Below the pieces are notes generated by a model. That model had not been told where the DNA came from. It saw only the letters and a program-made list of their open reading frames with translations, and did no database searches. From NCBI RefSeq assembly GCF_049844995.1, contig NZ_JBNCMC010000001.1, forward strand, positions 496,001 to 560,000: a stretch of 64,000 bases of DNA, written 5' to 3'. Of the stretch, positions 41,076 through 49,630 are shown piece after piece. The first letter of the stretch is position 1. Each line of letters begins with the position of its first letter. The translations under genes were made by a program, and so were the position numbers. The stretch comes from Luteimicrobium sp049844995 (GTDB lineage Bacteria; Actinomycetota; Actinomycetes; Actinomycetales; Cellulomonadaceae).

Positions 41076-42029
41076 GTGGCAGGTCTCGCGTCGTTCCGGC
41101 GCCTCGACGTCTCCCGCTGGCCCGTCGTACGCGAGGAGCAAGTGGGGGCCGAGGCCAAGGAGTGGCTCAAAGATCCGGATGGCGTGCAGTGGCTCTTCAA
41201 GCCGGTCCGATTCCGGGCGGACGAGGCCCGGATCGGACTGGACTGGGCCGAGAAGGTCGCAGCCGAGATCGCAGGGCTCCTGGCGCTTCCCCATGCGGAG
41301 GTCGAGCTCGCCGTTCGGGGCGGGAAGGAAGGTTCGGTGTCGCGCGACGTGCGTGTCGATGCGACGTCCGCGTACGACCTTCGTGACGGAGCGGATCAGC
41401 TGCTTGACGTCGGAGCCCCCGGGTTCCGGCCGTCGAAGGGGCTCCCGAAGAGCGAGAAGCAGAGTCGTCCGGGGCACTCGCTCGTCAACATCGCTGCCGC
41501 TCTCGCGAACGTCGATCCACCGACGGGCGGGCCTGCGGGCCTGGCGGCCTTCGACATCTTCACCGGCTACCTCGTTCTCGACGCGTGGATCGGCAACGCA
41601 GACCGGCACGACCAGAACTGGGCGGTCCTCGAACCGACGATCGGGCTCAGGGCGTCCCGGATGCTCAGCCCGACGTTCGACCACGGGAGCGCGTTCGGCG
41701 TCGGGCTCATGGAGGAGCAGCGCGCGGCGTGGGCTGCGGACGACGACGCGATCCAGCGGTTTGCGAGAGGGGGGCGTGCGACTCCCTTCAAGAACGAGGG
41801 GAAGGCCACCATCCCGAGTCTCGTGACCTTGGCCGCCCAGGCCATCGAGCTCTGCACGGCTGAGGGTCGGCGGCACTGGCGGATCGCCTGCTCCGCACTT
41901 CCGGTCATGGAGGCGCGTAACGTCATTCAAAGGGTTCCAGTGATGTCAGTGGCGACACGTACGTTTGTCGTTCGGCTGGTCGAGGAGAACGCAAGGAGGA
42001 TCCGCCATGAGTGCGGTCACGACGCTTGA
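41076..42029 (+). CDS. HipA-like Ser/Thr kinase (C-terminal kinase-type, stand-alone)
   Basis: A protein of 317 residues with the catalytic features of HipA/PI-kinase-like enzymes: ATP-binding Lys42 in WLFKPVRF, GLDWAEKVAAEIAGLL as the regulatory helix, catalytic Asp176 and Asn181 in DAWIGNADRHDQNWAVL (169-185), and metal-binding Asp202 in LSPTFDHGSAFG. The HipA N-terminal subdomain is missing; a related segment seems to be encoded by the next gene, which overlaps by 23 nt. GC content is clearly lower than in the flanking genes. HipA phosphorylates a tRNA synthetase and halts growth; whether this one is toxic is unknown. No HipB-like antitoxin is seen. Confidence 0.8.
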   Translation: MAGLASFRRLDVSRWPVVREEQVGAEAKEWLKDPDGVQWLFKPVRFRADEARIGLDWAEKVAAEIAGLLALPHAEVELAVRGGKEGSVSRDVRVDATSAYDLRDGADQLLDVGAPGFRPSKGLPKSEKQSRPGHSLVNIAAALANVDPPTGGPAGLAAFDIFTGYLVLDAWIGNADRHDQNWAVLEPTIGLRASRMLSPTFDHGSAFGVGLMEEQRAAWAADDDAIQRFARGGRATPFKNEGKATIPSLVTLAAQAIELCTAEGRRHWRIACSALPVMEARNVIQRVPVMSVATRTFVVRLVEENARRIRHECGHDA

Positions 42030-42840
42030 TGCGCCGACCCGGCACGAGGGTCCCGCGGCCCCGAGCCCGCAGCGCATGATCGTCGCGTGGCAACACCCGG
42101 ACAGTCGAGCCATCCTGCCCGTTGGCGTTCTCACGCGTACTGAGCGTGACTACACGTTCGCCTACCTCGAGTCAGTCCGTGAGATCGACGGCTTCCGTCC
42201 GCTCCTCGGCTTTCGCGACTTCGACCAGCGCTATCACAGCTCGGAGCTCTTCCACCTCTTCGCCCAGAGGGTCATGAGCTCGCGGCGCCCGGACTATGCG
42301 CGGTACGTCACCGAGCTGGGACTGAACCCTGAGGACTTCGAGCCGTGGGAGCAGTTGGCGCGTTCGCAAGGCAGTCGTGCTGTTGACCGGCTGCAGCTCT
42401 TTCCGGTGCCCAGCGTCGTCGGCGGGTCCGTCCGGTGCGCCTTCCTCGTTCACGGAACTCGCCACGTACCCGGCCAGGAGTTCGTGGTCGACGGCGAGCC
42501 GGTTCTGATGTCGCTGATGGAGTACGAAGCGATGCTGTCGGCCCTCGAGGCGGGCACAGAGGTGCACCTGCTGTCGCAACCCGAGAATCTGGTGAACCCG
42601 GAGGCGCTCCTCGTTGTGGGTGACGCCCGGAGCCCTCTCGGTTGGGTCCCGGACTTCCTCGTTCATGAGGTCCGTCGACTCCAAGAGGTCACCACCGTCG
42701 AGGCCCGCGTCCTCCGGGTCAACGGCGCTGAGGCGTCCCCACACCTTCGCGTGCTGGCCGAACTACGTGCCGAGGGCGCGGAGGGCTTCGAGTTCTTCTC
42801 TGGGCCGGAGTGGCGCGAGATTCCGGCGTCGGATCAGTAG
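42007..42840 (+). CDS. HIRAN-like domain protein with HipA-N-like segment
   Basis: A protein of 277 residues. The N-terminal part (about 25-110) reads like the HipA N-terminal subdomain: RAILPVGVLTR, DYTFAYLESV, FRPLLGFRDFDQRYHSSELF, HLFAQRVMSSRRPDYARYV. The C-terminal part (about 140-265) resembles a HIRAN domain (FLVHGTRHV, EVHLLSQPENLVNPEALLVV, PLGWVPDFLVHEV); HIRAN domains bind DNA 3' ends in HLTF. A perfect AAGGAGG precedes the ATG at 42007, inside the end of the kinase gene, so the two are coupled. One hand-counted 60-bp line here is 58% GC, against 78% in the gene at 43.9 kb. Confidence 0.75.
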   Translation: MSAVTTLDAPTRHEGPAAPSPQRMIVAWQHPDSRAILPVGVLTRTERDYTFAYLESVREIDGFRPLLGFRDFDQRYHSSELFHLFAQRVMSSRRPDYARYVTELGLNPEDFEPWEQLARSQGSRAVDRLQLFPVPSVVGGSVRCAFLVHGTRHVPGQEFVVDGEPVLMSLMEYEAMLSALEAGTEVHLLSQPENLVNPEALLVVGDARSPLGWVPDFLVHEVRRLQEVTTVEARVLRVNGAEASPHLRVLAELRAEGAEGFEFFSGPEWREIPASDQ

Positions 42841-43469
42841 GCAAAGACGTCGTCGATACCCAGCGCAGCGACGACGGTGCGTGTGGACAAGAACTCGCAG
42901 CACTTGGTGAAGAGCGCGGCAAGGCCTTGGGCGTCGAGCTCACCAACCAGCAGCTGGTACAGGTCGAGGAGATGGACCACGTCCTCGCTCGCGTAGCGGA
43001 TCTGCTGGGACGAGAGTTCCTCCGCCCCCCAGTCGCTCGTCCTCACGGCACCCTTGTTCAGCTCGATACCTAGTCGCGACCGCACCTGTGCGGCCAGGCT
43101 GTGCGTGGTTGCCGGAGCTCCTGGGGCCACCAGCTTCGAAGCGATCTTGGTGCATCGCACGGCTCGAGCGTCCACCCCCCAGGACGCCCGCATGAACGCG
43201 AGGTCGAAGGGCGCATGGTGCATGACCTTGAGGACGTCCGGGTCGGACAGCAGCTCGCAGAGCCGATCCGGTCTCCGGTCGTCGACCCGGACGAGGAGCG
43301 CCCCGATCGACGGTGCGAAGATCTGGCAGAGGTGAAGCCGATCGACCCGCGGGTCGAGGCCCGATGTCTCCGTGTCCCACGCCGCGACCCCTGCGGCTCG
43401 CACCGCTGCGGCCAGTTCGTCGGGCAGGTCGTGCTCGAAGACACGGATGCCAACTGCCGCCTCAGTCAT
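42834..43469 (-). CDS. DEDDy 3'-5' exonuclease (RNase D-like, no HRDC)
   Basis: A 211-residue nuclease of the DnaQ-like superfamily. The DEDDy residues are visible: Asp/Glu in AAWDTETSGLD (Exo I), Asp in VMHHAPFDLAFMRA (Exo II), and Tyr/Asp in IRYASEDVVHLLDLY (Exo III). True RNase D carries HRDC domains after this; they are absent. It converges with, and overlaps by 7 bp, the HIRAN-like gene and shares its lower GC. It could degrade RNA or DNA 3' ends. The ATG at 43469 is the natural start; upstream sequence in frame is a shadow of the next gene. Confidence 0.88.
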   Translation of the reverse strand: MTEAAVGIRVFEHDLPDELAAAVRAAGVAAWDTETSGLDPRVDRLHLCQIFAPSIGALLVRVDDRRPDRLCELLSDPDVLKVMHHAPFDLAFMRASWGVDARAVRCTKIASKLVAPGAPATTHSLAAQVRSRLGIELNKGAVRTSDWGAEELSSQQIRYASEDVVHLLDLYQLLVGELDAQGLAALFTKCCEFLSTRTVVAALGIDDVFAY

Positions 43470-43521
43470 GCGCCGATCGTAGGGCCGGCTACCAACCGTC
43501 ATGTTCGGTACACGCTCCGCG

Positions 43522-43527
43522 TAGGGT
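43522..43527 (+). promoter_or_regulatory. -10 box TAGGGT of a leaderless promoter
   Basis: TAGGGT ends 6 nt before the GTG at 43534 in a 64-bp divergent gap; no ribosome binding site is present. Confidence 0.5.
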
Positions 43528-43533
43528 CGCGGG

Positions 43534-44394
43534 GTGACCGAGCGAGCCCCTGATCCCGCGACCGACCCGGACGAGACCGAGATCCTGCTGCCCGGCGGGG
43601 ACGTGACCGTCGGGGTCGTGCGCGTCAGCGGGACAGTGCGCCGTCCGACGAACCGGAACTCGCCGTTCGTGCACGCGCTGCTGCGCCACCTCGAGGGTGT
43701 CGGCTTCGACGGCGCACCCCGGTTCCTGGGTCTCGACGAGAAGGGCCGCGAGACGCTCACGTTCGTCGAGGGAGAGGTCGCAGGGCGTCCGCGCCCGGAC
43801 TGGATCGCGGACGAGGGCCGGCTGGTGTCCGTGGCCGAGCTCGTGCGCCGGTACGACGACGCCACCACCACCTTCGTCCCGCCCGACGGCGTCCGACCGG
43901 ACCGCGGGATCGCCGCGGACCCGCCGGGCACGCCGCCCGCGCCCGTGGGTGAGCCGGAGATCGTCGGGCACCTCGACATCACGCCGGAGAACGTGGTCTT
44001 CCGGGACGGCCGGGCGGTCGCGCTCATCGACTTCGACCTCGCCGGCCCGGCGACCCGCGTCGACGAGCTCGCCAACCTCCTGCTGTGGTGGGCGCCGCTC
44101 TTCGACCCGGCCGACCGCGACCCGCTGCTGCGGGACGTCGACGTGGCGGCCCGCGCCCGGCTCGTCCTCGACGCCTACGGGGCCTCGGACTCCGACCGTG
44201 CGCGCGTCGTCGACGTCGTCCTCGCCCGGACGGCCCGGGCGTGGTTCCTCATGCGCCACCGCGCGGTGACCCTCGGGGGCGGCTGGGCCCGGATGTGGGA
44301 CGAGGGCGTGGGAGACGTGATCCTGCGCCGTCGGGCATGGATAGAAGCGAACGGCGCCGCCCTCCGTTCGGCGTGCGCGGCGTGCGCCCGCTGA
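43534..44394 (+). CDS. Aminoglycoside phosphotransferase family protein
   Basis: A 286-residue APH/choline-kinase-like protein. The catalytic loop VGHLDITPENVVF is at about 145-157 (HxDxxxxN form) and the metal site VALIDFDLAGPATRVDELAN follows. The front part has FVHALLRHLEGVGFDGAPRF and LTFVEGEV, both usual for the family. GC content returns to the high level of the window here, which marks the right edge of the low-GC block. The substrate is unknown. Confidence 0.88.
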   Translation: MTERAPDPATDPDETEILLPGGDVTVGVVRVSGTVRRPTNRNSPFVHALLRHLEGVGFDGAPRFLGLDEKGRETLTFVEGEVAGRPRPDWIADEGRLVSVAELVRRYDDATTTFVPPDGVRPDRGIAADPPGTPPAPVGEPEIVGHLDITPENVVFRDGRAVALIDFDLAGPATRVDELANLLLWWAPLFDPADRDPLLRDVDVAARARLVLDAYGASDSDRARVVDVVLARTARAWFLMRHRAVTLGGGWARMWDEGVGDVILRRRAWIEANGAALRSACAACAR

Positions 44395-44413
44395 CGCGCG
44401 CCGCGCGCCCGAC

Positions 44414-45124
44414 TCACCAGCCGAGCTCGCCGGCGTCCTCCTGGAAGGTCCCGGTCGGGCCGTCGGGGCCGATCGTCGCGAGGCGCGCCACGACCTCGGC
44501 GCTCACGTCGACGGACCGGCCGGGGTGGTTCTCGACGCCGCCCCCGCCGAGCTCGGTCGCCGTGATGCCCGGCTCGACGGCGTTGAACTTCACCTCGGGC
44601 ACCGCGCGCGAGTACTGCACCGTGATCATCGAGACCGCGGCCTTGCTCGAGCCGTAGACGATCGACGGGAACCGCGACGCCGGGCGCGACGGCTCGTGCA
44701 CGGCCCAGAAGGACCCGAGCGCGCTCGACACGTTCACGACCACGGGGTTGTCCGACCGGCGCAGCAGCGGCAGCCCGGCCTCGGTGACCCGGACGATCCC
44801 CGCGGCGTTGGTGTCGAAGACCGCGAGGACGCTCGGTCCGTCGAGCGCCTCGGCGCCGCCGTCGCCGGTGCGCAGCGCGATGCCGGCGTTGTTGACGAGG
44901 ACGTCGAGCCCGCCGTCCGCCTCGATCTTCGCGAGGGCGGCCGTGACGGAGGCGTCGTCGGTCACGTCGAGCTGGACGAAGCGGGCGCCGAGCTCGGCGG
45001 CGGCGGCGCGGCCGCGGGCCTCGTCCCGCGAGCCGATCCAGACGGTGTGGCCCGCGGCGAGCAGCAGGCGGGCGGTGGCCTTGCCGAGGCCCTTGTTGGC
45101 CCCGGTGATGAGTGTCGTTGTCAT
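44414..45124 (-). CDS. Short-chain dehydrogenase/reductase
   Basis: A 236-residue classical SDR. The cofactor motif TGANKGLGKAT is at about 7-17, NNAG at about 90-93, the catalytic Ser in VNVSSALGSF near 135, and YGSSK (Tyr-x-x-x-Lys) near 166. The Arg in IGSRDEARG after strand 2 favours NADPH. It is divergent from an XRE-type regulator 113 bp away, a common pair in which the regulator represses the reductase gene. The substrate is unknown. Confidence 0.92.
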   Translation of the reverse strand: MTTTLITGANKGLGKATARLLLAAGHTVWIGSRDEARGRAAAAELGARFVQLDVTDDASVTAALAKIEADGGLDVLVNNAGIALRTGDGGAEALDGPSVLAVFDTNAAGIVRVTEAGLPLLRRSDNPVVVNVSSALGSFWAVHEPSRPASRFPSIVYGSSKAAVSMITVQYSRAVPEVKFNAVEPGITATELGGGGVENHPGRSVDVSAEVVARLATIGPDGPTGTFQEDAGELGW

Positions 45125-45237
45125 GCGTCCAGGCTGCCCCGCGGGCCGGGTGCCAGGTAGTCGTCCGCTTTTCGTAGGACCGTCAGGGCCAGGACGGCCG
45201 CGGTGCGCGTGGGCGGACCGGGCGCAGACTGGGGGGC

Positions 45238-46098
45238 ATGGAGGCTGGGGCCGTGCAGGCGTGGGACTTCGGCAGCGCCGTGCGTCGGTGGCGCGACCGG
45301 ACCGTCCCGGAGGCCGTTGGCGTCCCCGCCGGGAGCCGCCGGCGTGCGGTCGGCCTGCGGCGCGAGGAGCTCGCCGGCCTCGCCGGGATCTCGGTCGACT
45401 ACCTGACCCGCCTCGAGCAGGGGCGCGCGGTGTCGCCGTCGGGCCAGGTCGTCGAGGCACTCGCGCGGGCGCTGCGGCTGTCCGACGGCGAGCGGGACGT
45501 CCTGTTCGAGCTGGCGGGGCTCGTCGCGCCGGGCTCGGGCCTCGTGCCCGGTCGGATCACGCCGAGCATCCAGCGCCTCCTGGACCGCTTCTCGCACACG
45601 CCCGTGATCGTGCAGGACGCCGCGTTCACCTTCCTCACCGCCAACGCCCCCTACGACGCGCTCATGGGCGACACGTCCGCCTGGCAGGGCAACGAGCGCA
45701 ACGGCGTCTGGCGCAACCTCGTAGGCCCCGGCACCCGGGCGGTCCACTCCCCGGCCGAGCGTGCCGCCTTCGAAGAGGGCCTCGTCGCCGGGCTGCGGCT
45801 GACCGCGAGCCGCTACCCGGCCGACGCCGCGCTGCGGAGCCTGGTCGACGACCTCGAGGCCGCGAGCCCCCGGTTCCGTGAGCTCTGGGACACCGCCGAG
45901 ATCGACGACACCCTCGACCGGGCGCGGCACAAGGTGATCGACCACCCCGCGGTCGGCCTCATCACGCTCGACTGCGACAACCTGACCGTCGCCCGCGACG
46001 ACCTGCTCATCACCGTGTACACGGCCGAGCCCGGGACCGACGACGCCGAGCGGTTGGCGCTGGCGATCGTGCTCGGCACCCAGCGCGTGGCGACCTGA
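45238..46098 (+). CDS. XRE-type regulator with MmyB-like ligand domain
   Basis: A protein of 286 residues. The helix-turn-helix is at about 28-75 (RRRAVGLRREELAGLAGISV, DYLTRLEQGRAVSPS). The MmyB-like PAS-type domain fills about 105-280 (ITPSIQRLLDRFSHTPVIVQ, FTFLTANAPYDALMGD, HPAVGLITLDCDNLTV). Such proteins bind fatty acids in structural studies and usually control a divergent oxidoreductase, here the SDR at 45124. The start is the ATG at 45238. Confidence 0.92.
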   Translation: MEAGAVQAWDFGSAVRRWRDRTVPEAVGVPAGSRRRAVGLRREELAGLAGISVDYLTRLEQGRAVSPSGQVVEALARALRLSDGERDVLFELAGLVAPGSGLVPGRITPSIQRLLDRFSHTPVIVQDAAFTFLTANAPYDALMGDTSAWQGNERNGVWRNLVGPGTRAVHSPAERAAFEEGLVAGLRLTASRYPADAALRSLVDDLEAASPRFRELWDTAEIDDTLDRARHKVIDHPAVGLITLDCDNLTVARDDLLITVYTAEPGTDDAERLALAIVLGTQRVAT

Positions 46099-46104
46099 CG
46101 TGCG

Positions 46105-47424
46105 TCAACGCTCGACGCCCACGGCCGCGAGCCCGGCGAGCCGCTCGGCGAGGAATGCGCGCTCGGCGTCGTTGGCCGTGAGGGCGAGGGCCTCGCGGTA
46201 CGCCGCGGCGGCGTCGTCGGGGCGGTCGAGCCGGCGCAGCAGGTCGGCGCGGACGGCGGGCAGGTAGGGGTAACGCTCGAGACGGGGGTCGGCGGCGAGC
46301 GTCTCGACCTCGGCGAGGGCAGCGGCAGGCCCGCGGGCCCCCGCGAGCGGAACGGTCCGGTTCAGCGCGACGACCGGCGAGGGCCACAGCTCGAGCAGCC
46401 GGTCGTAGAGCGTCACGAGCTGCGGCCAGTCCGTCTTCGCGTACGTGGGGGCGTCGGCGTAGAGCGACGCGATCGCGGCCTGAAGCACGTAGCGTCCCGC
46501 GCGCCCGGACCGCAGCGCGGCGACGACGAGCACGTCGGCCTCGGCCAGCGCGTCGCGGTCCCAGCGGGATCGGTCCTGGTCCTCGAGCCGGACCAGGTGG
46601 CCGTCGTCGTCGACGCGGGTCGCGCGCCTGGCGTCGGTGGCCAGGATCAGGGCGAGCAGCCCGCCGACCTCGGGCTCGTCGGGCATGAGACGCCGCAGCG
46701 TCCGGGCGAGCCTGAGCGCGCGGTCGGCCGCGTCCCCGCGGACGAGCTCCGGCCCCGACGGCGCGGTGTGCCCGGCGGTGAACAGCAGGTGCACGACGCC
46801 GAGCACCGCCGGGAGCCGCTCGGGCAGCTCGGCCGCGCGCGGGGTGCGGAACGGGATCCGCGCCGTCGCGATCTTCTTCTTGGCCCGCGTGATCCGGGCG
46901 GCCATGGTCGTCTCCGACACGAGCAGCGTCCGCGCGACGTCGGGGGTGGCGAGCCCGCACACGAGCCGGAGCGTGAGCGCGAGCTGCGCCTCCTGGGCGA
47001 GCGCCGGGTGGCAGCAGAGGAAGACGAGCCGGAGCAGGTCGTCGGGCTCTCCGCTGGCCCAGGGGTCCGCGGGGTCCGCCGTCGCGAGCTCGGCCGGGTC
47101 CACGCCGTCGGGCACCTCGACGAGCAGCGGCATCCGCACCCGGAACGCCTGCTCGCGGCGGATCACGTCGAGCGCCCGACGGCGCGCGACCGTCGTCAGC
47201 CACGCGGCCGGGTTGCGCGGGACGCCGTCGCGCGGCCAGCCGGTGAGCGCCGAGGCGTACGCCTCCTGGACGCACTCCTCGGCGAGGTCGAGGTCCCGGG
47301 CGGTCCGCGCCGTCGCGGCGAGCACGGTCGCCCACTCGTCCCGGTGCGCGCGGACGACGGCGGCGCGTGCGTCGTCGTCCGGCGTGCCCGGGGCGTGGGC
47401 GGAGCCGCCCGGGACGGTGCTCAC
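46105..47424 (-). CDS. ECF42-type RNA polymerase sigma factor
   Basis: A 439-residue sigma factor. Sigma-2 (about 22-90) includes LDLAEECVQEAYASALTGWP and NPAAWLTTVARRRALDVIRR. Sigma-4 (about 135-195) includes LALTLRLVCGLATPDVARTL and TTMAARITRAKKKI. The remaining 240 residues are a TPR-like extension (DUF6596 region), as in the ECF42 group. The GTG at 47424 overlaps the stop of the DGPF/YCII gene by 4 bases. This group is defined by that partner rather than by an anti-sigma factor, and none is seen here. Confidence 0.92.
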   Translation of the reverse strand: MSTVPGGSAHAPGTPDDDARAAVVRAHRDEWATVLAATARTARDLDLAEECVQEAYASALTGWPRDGVPRNPAAWLTTVARRRALDVIRREQAFRVRMPLLVEVPDGVDPAELATADPADPWASGEPDDLLRLVFLCCHPALAQEAQLALTLRLVCGLATPDVARTLLVSETTMAARITRAKKKIATARIPFRTPRAAELPERLPAVLGVVHLLFTAGHTAPSGPELVRGDAADRALRLARTLRRLMPDEPEVGGLLALILATDARRATRVDDDGHLVRLEDQDRSRWDRDALAEADVLVVAALRSGRAGRYVLQAAIASLYADAPTYAKTDWPQLVTLYDRLLELWPSPVVALNRTVPLAGARGPAAALAEVETLAADPRLERYPYLPAVRADLLRRLDRPDDAAAAYREALALTANDAERAFLAERLAGLAAVGVER

Positions 47425-47768
47425 CCCGCGGCCGGGGCGATGCTGCCGCCGACGGGTCGGACCTCGAGCCCGCCGCGCCCCCACGCGACCGCGGGGTTGG
47501 CGCGCGCCAGGTCGAGGGCCGCGTCCAGGTCGGCCGCCTCGACGACGTAGAAGCCGGCGACGACCTCCTTGGTGTCGACGAACGGGCCGTCGGTCACGAC
47601 GTCGCTGCGCAGCGACGTCGCGGTGTCCGCGCCGTGGAGCGCGAACGCGGTGACCATCGCGCCCGAGGCGACCAGCTCGTCGGCGTAACGCTTGCTCGCC
47701 TCCTGCTGCTCGGGGGTGTAGTCGCCCGCGGTCGGGTCGTCGAAGATCAGGATCGCGTACTGGGCCAT
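47421..47768 (-). CDS. YCII/DGPF family protein
   Basis: A 115-residue dimeric alpha/beta-barrel protein. The name-giving DGPF motif is in VVTDGPFVDTKEVVAGFYVV (about 56-75). It is encoded directly upstream of the ECF42 sigma factor and overlaps it by 4 bases (GTGA). Such proteins are thought to be linked to the signal or output of the sigma factor, but the activity is unproven. The start is the ATG at 47768. Confidence 0.93.
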   Translation of the reverse strand: MAQYAILIFDDPTAGDYTPEQQEASKRYADELVASGAMVTAFALHGADTATSLRSDVVTDGPFVDTKEVVAGFYVVEAADLDAALDLARANPAVAWGRGGLEVRPVGGSIAPAAG

Positions 47769-47878
47769 GGTGGCAGTCTCCCTGGTCGGTCGGTCGGTTG
47801 TCGGTTGGTTCGGCTGTCCCTGCTCCCTGACGTCGGGCGGGGACGGGCGGAATCGACAACGGGGTGAAGATGGACCGC

Positions 47879-49165
47879 ATGAGCAACCCTCACGAGAGCC
47901 GTCCGGCCACCCGTCCGATCGCCACCGTCCGCGGCAGCGTCGCCATCACCAACGCGTACGTCGTCCCCGTCGCCTCGCCCCCGATCGAGGGCGGCACCGT
48001 CCTCGTGACCGACGGCGTGATCGAGGCCGTGGGGACGTCGTCGGAGGTCACGGTCCCCGACGGCGTGCGCGTCGTCGACGCCGGTGGGCGCTGGGTGCTC
48101 CCGGGCTTCGTGGAGTCGCACGGCCACGTCGGCGTCCACGAGGAGGGCGAGGGCTGGGCCGGCAACGACACCAACGAGATGACCGACCCCAACGGCTCGC
48201 ACCTGCGCGCGCTCGACGGGATCAACGTCGAGGAGGAGGGCTTCCGCGACGCGCTGGCCGGCGGCGTGACGTCGGTCGTCGTGAAGCCGGGCTCGGGCAA
48301 CCCGATCGGCGGCCAGACCGTCGCGATCAAGACGTGGGGCGGCCGGACGGTCGACGAGCAGATCATCTCCGAGTCGGTGTCGGTGAAGTCGGCGCTCGGG
48401 GAGAACCCGAAGCGCGTCTACGGCGACCAGAAGAAGACGCCCGCCACCCGCCTCGGGGTCGCGGCCGTGATCCGCAAGGCGTTCGTGGACGCACAGAACT
48501 ACCGCGCGAAGCGGGACGCGGCCGAGGCGAAGGGCGAGCCGTTCGATCGTGACCTCGGCAAGGAGACGCTCGTCCGCGTCCTCGACGGCGAGCTCGCGTG
48601 GGACCAGCACACGCATCGCGCCGACGACATCGCGACGGCGCTCCGCCTCGCGGACGAGTTCGGCTACCGGCTCGTCGTCAACCACGGCACCGAGGGCGCG
48701 GAGATCGCCGACGTGCTCGCCGAGCGCGACGTCCCCGTGATCTTCGGCCCGATGTTCACGAGCCGTTCCAAGGTCGAGCTGCGGCAGCGCGCGATCGCGA
48801 ACCTCGGGCGCCTCGCCCGCGCCGGCGTGCGCGTCGCGATCACGACCGACCACCCCGTCGTGCCGATCAACTTCCTCGTCCACCAGGCGTCGCTCGCGGT
48901 CAAGGAGGGCCTGGACCGGGACGTCGCGCTGCAGGCGCTCACCGTGAACCCGGCGTCGTTCCTGCGTCTCGACACGCGGGTCGGCGCGCTCGCCACGGGC
49001 CTCGACGGCGACGTCGTCGTGTGGTCCGGCGACCCGCTCGACGTGAACAGCCGCGCCGAGCAGGTGTTCGTGACCGGCGCCGAGGTCTACCGCTGGGACG
49101 GGTCCGCGGACGGCGGCCGGGGCGCGGGCGTCGTCACCGAGCGCTCGGAGCGCTTCACCGCGTGA
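47879..49165 (+). CDS. Amidohydrolase (imidazolonepropionase-like)
   Basis: A protein of 428 residues from the ATG at 47879; a GTG at 47864 would add five. It is a metal-dependent hydrolase with a TIM barrel. The first metal site is VESHGHVGVHEE (HxH), later sites include VVNHGTEGAE and the Asp of AITTDHPVVPINFL, and the composite beta domain closes with GALATGLDGDVVVWSGDPLD. This group hydrolyses cyclic amides or dipeptides. There is no His-catabolic context, so I do not call it HutI. Confidence 0.87.
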   Translation: MSNPHESRPATRPIATVRGSVAITNAYVVPVASPPIEGGTVLVTDGVIEAVGTSSEVTVPDGVRVVDAGGRWVLPGFVESHGHVGVHEEGEGWAGNDTNEMTDPNGSHLRALDGINVEEEGFRDALAGGVTSVVVKPGSGNPIGGQTVAIKTWGGRTVDEQIISESVSVKSALGENPKRVYGDQKKTPATRLGVAAVIRKAFVDAQNYRAKRDAAEAKGEPFDRDLGKETLVRVLDGELAWDQHTHRADDIATALRLADEFGYRLVVNHGTEGAEIADVLAERDVPVIFGPMFTSRSKVELRQRAIANLGRLARAGVRVAITTDHPVVPINFLVHQASLAVKEGLDRDVALQALTVNPASFLRLDTRVGALATGLDGDVVVWSGDPLDVNSRAEQVFVTGAEVYRWDGSADGGRGAGVVTERSERFTA

Positions 49166-49186
49166 CCCGCGGGGTGCCGACCGCGC

Positions 49187-49540
49187 TCAGCCCCGGATCT
49201 GGGCGGCGCGCGCGTCGACCAGCGCGGTGACGACGTCGTCGGGCAGCGGGTGCGCGGGGTGGAACCTCACGGTTCCCTTCGCGCGCCCGCTGCCCTCGAC
49301 GGCGTCGACCTGCCCGGCGACGGCCTCGACCGCGGCCGCGCTGAACGGGTAGATGCCGACGTGAGCCTTCGCGCGCACCACGGCGAGCAGGGGCTTGCCG
49401 TCGAGGACGAGCGCGGGCATGCCGTACCCGGCGCCCTGGGCCGCGTCGGGCACGCGGGCGCGCGCGACGTCGTACACGTGCCCGACGACGGCTCGGTCGT
49501 CGTCGGACAGGCCGGCGAGGTAGTCGTCCACGGTCCCCAT
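49187..49540 (-). CDS. DUF1801 family protein (YdhG-like)
   Basis: A 117-residue single-domain protein. It opens with TVDDYLAGLSDDDRAVVGHV, has the core YGMPALVLDGKPLLAVVRAK followed by HVGIYPFSAAAVEAV, and ends with VRFHPAHPLPDDVVTALVDA. All are typical of the DUF1801/YdhG group, whose biochemical role is unknown. The ATG at 49540 faces the divergent GNAT gene, with a CelR-type palindrome between them, so both could be influenced by it. Confidence 0.85.
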   Translation of the reverse strand: MGTVDDYLAGLSDDDRAVVGHVYDVARARVPDAAQGAGYGMPALVLDGKPLLAVVRAKAHVGIYPFSAAAVEAVAGQVDAVEGSGRAKGTVRFHPAHPLPDDVVTALVDARAAQIRG

Positions 49541-49600
49541 CGGTCCATCGTCGCCCGCGTGGTCCGCCGCCGCCCGCGACGAGGCGCGCACCCCTTGTAG

Positions 49601-49614
49601 TGGGAGCGCTCCCA
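49601..49614. promoter_or_regulatory. CelR/CebR-type LacI-family operator TGGGAGCGCTCCCA
   Basis: A perfect 14-bp palindrome identical to the operator of Thermobifida CelR and Streptomyces CebR, LacI-family repressors released by cello-oligosaccharides. It lies 16 nt upstream of the GNAT GTG at 49631, just after a -10-like TGTAGT (49597-49602), so it would cover the transcription start. No LacI regulator is encoded in the window. Confidence 0.8.
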
Positions 49615-49630
49615 TGGAAGGCTCGTCGGC

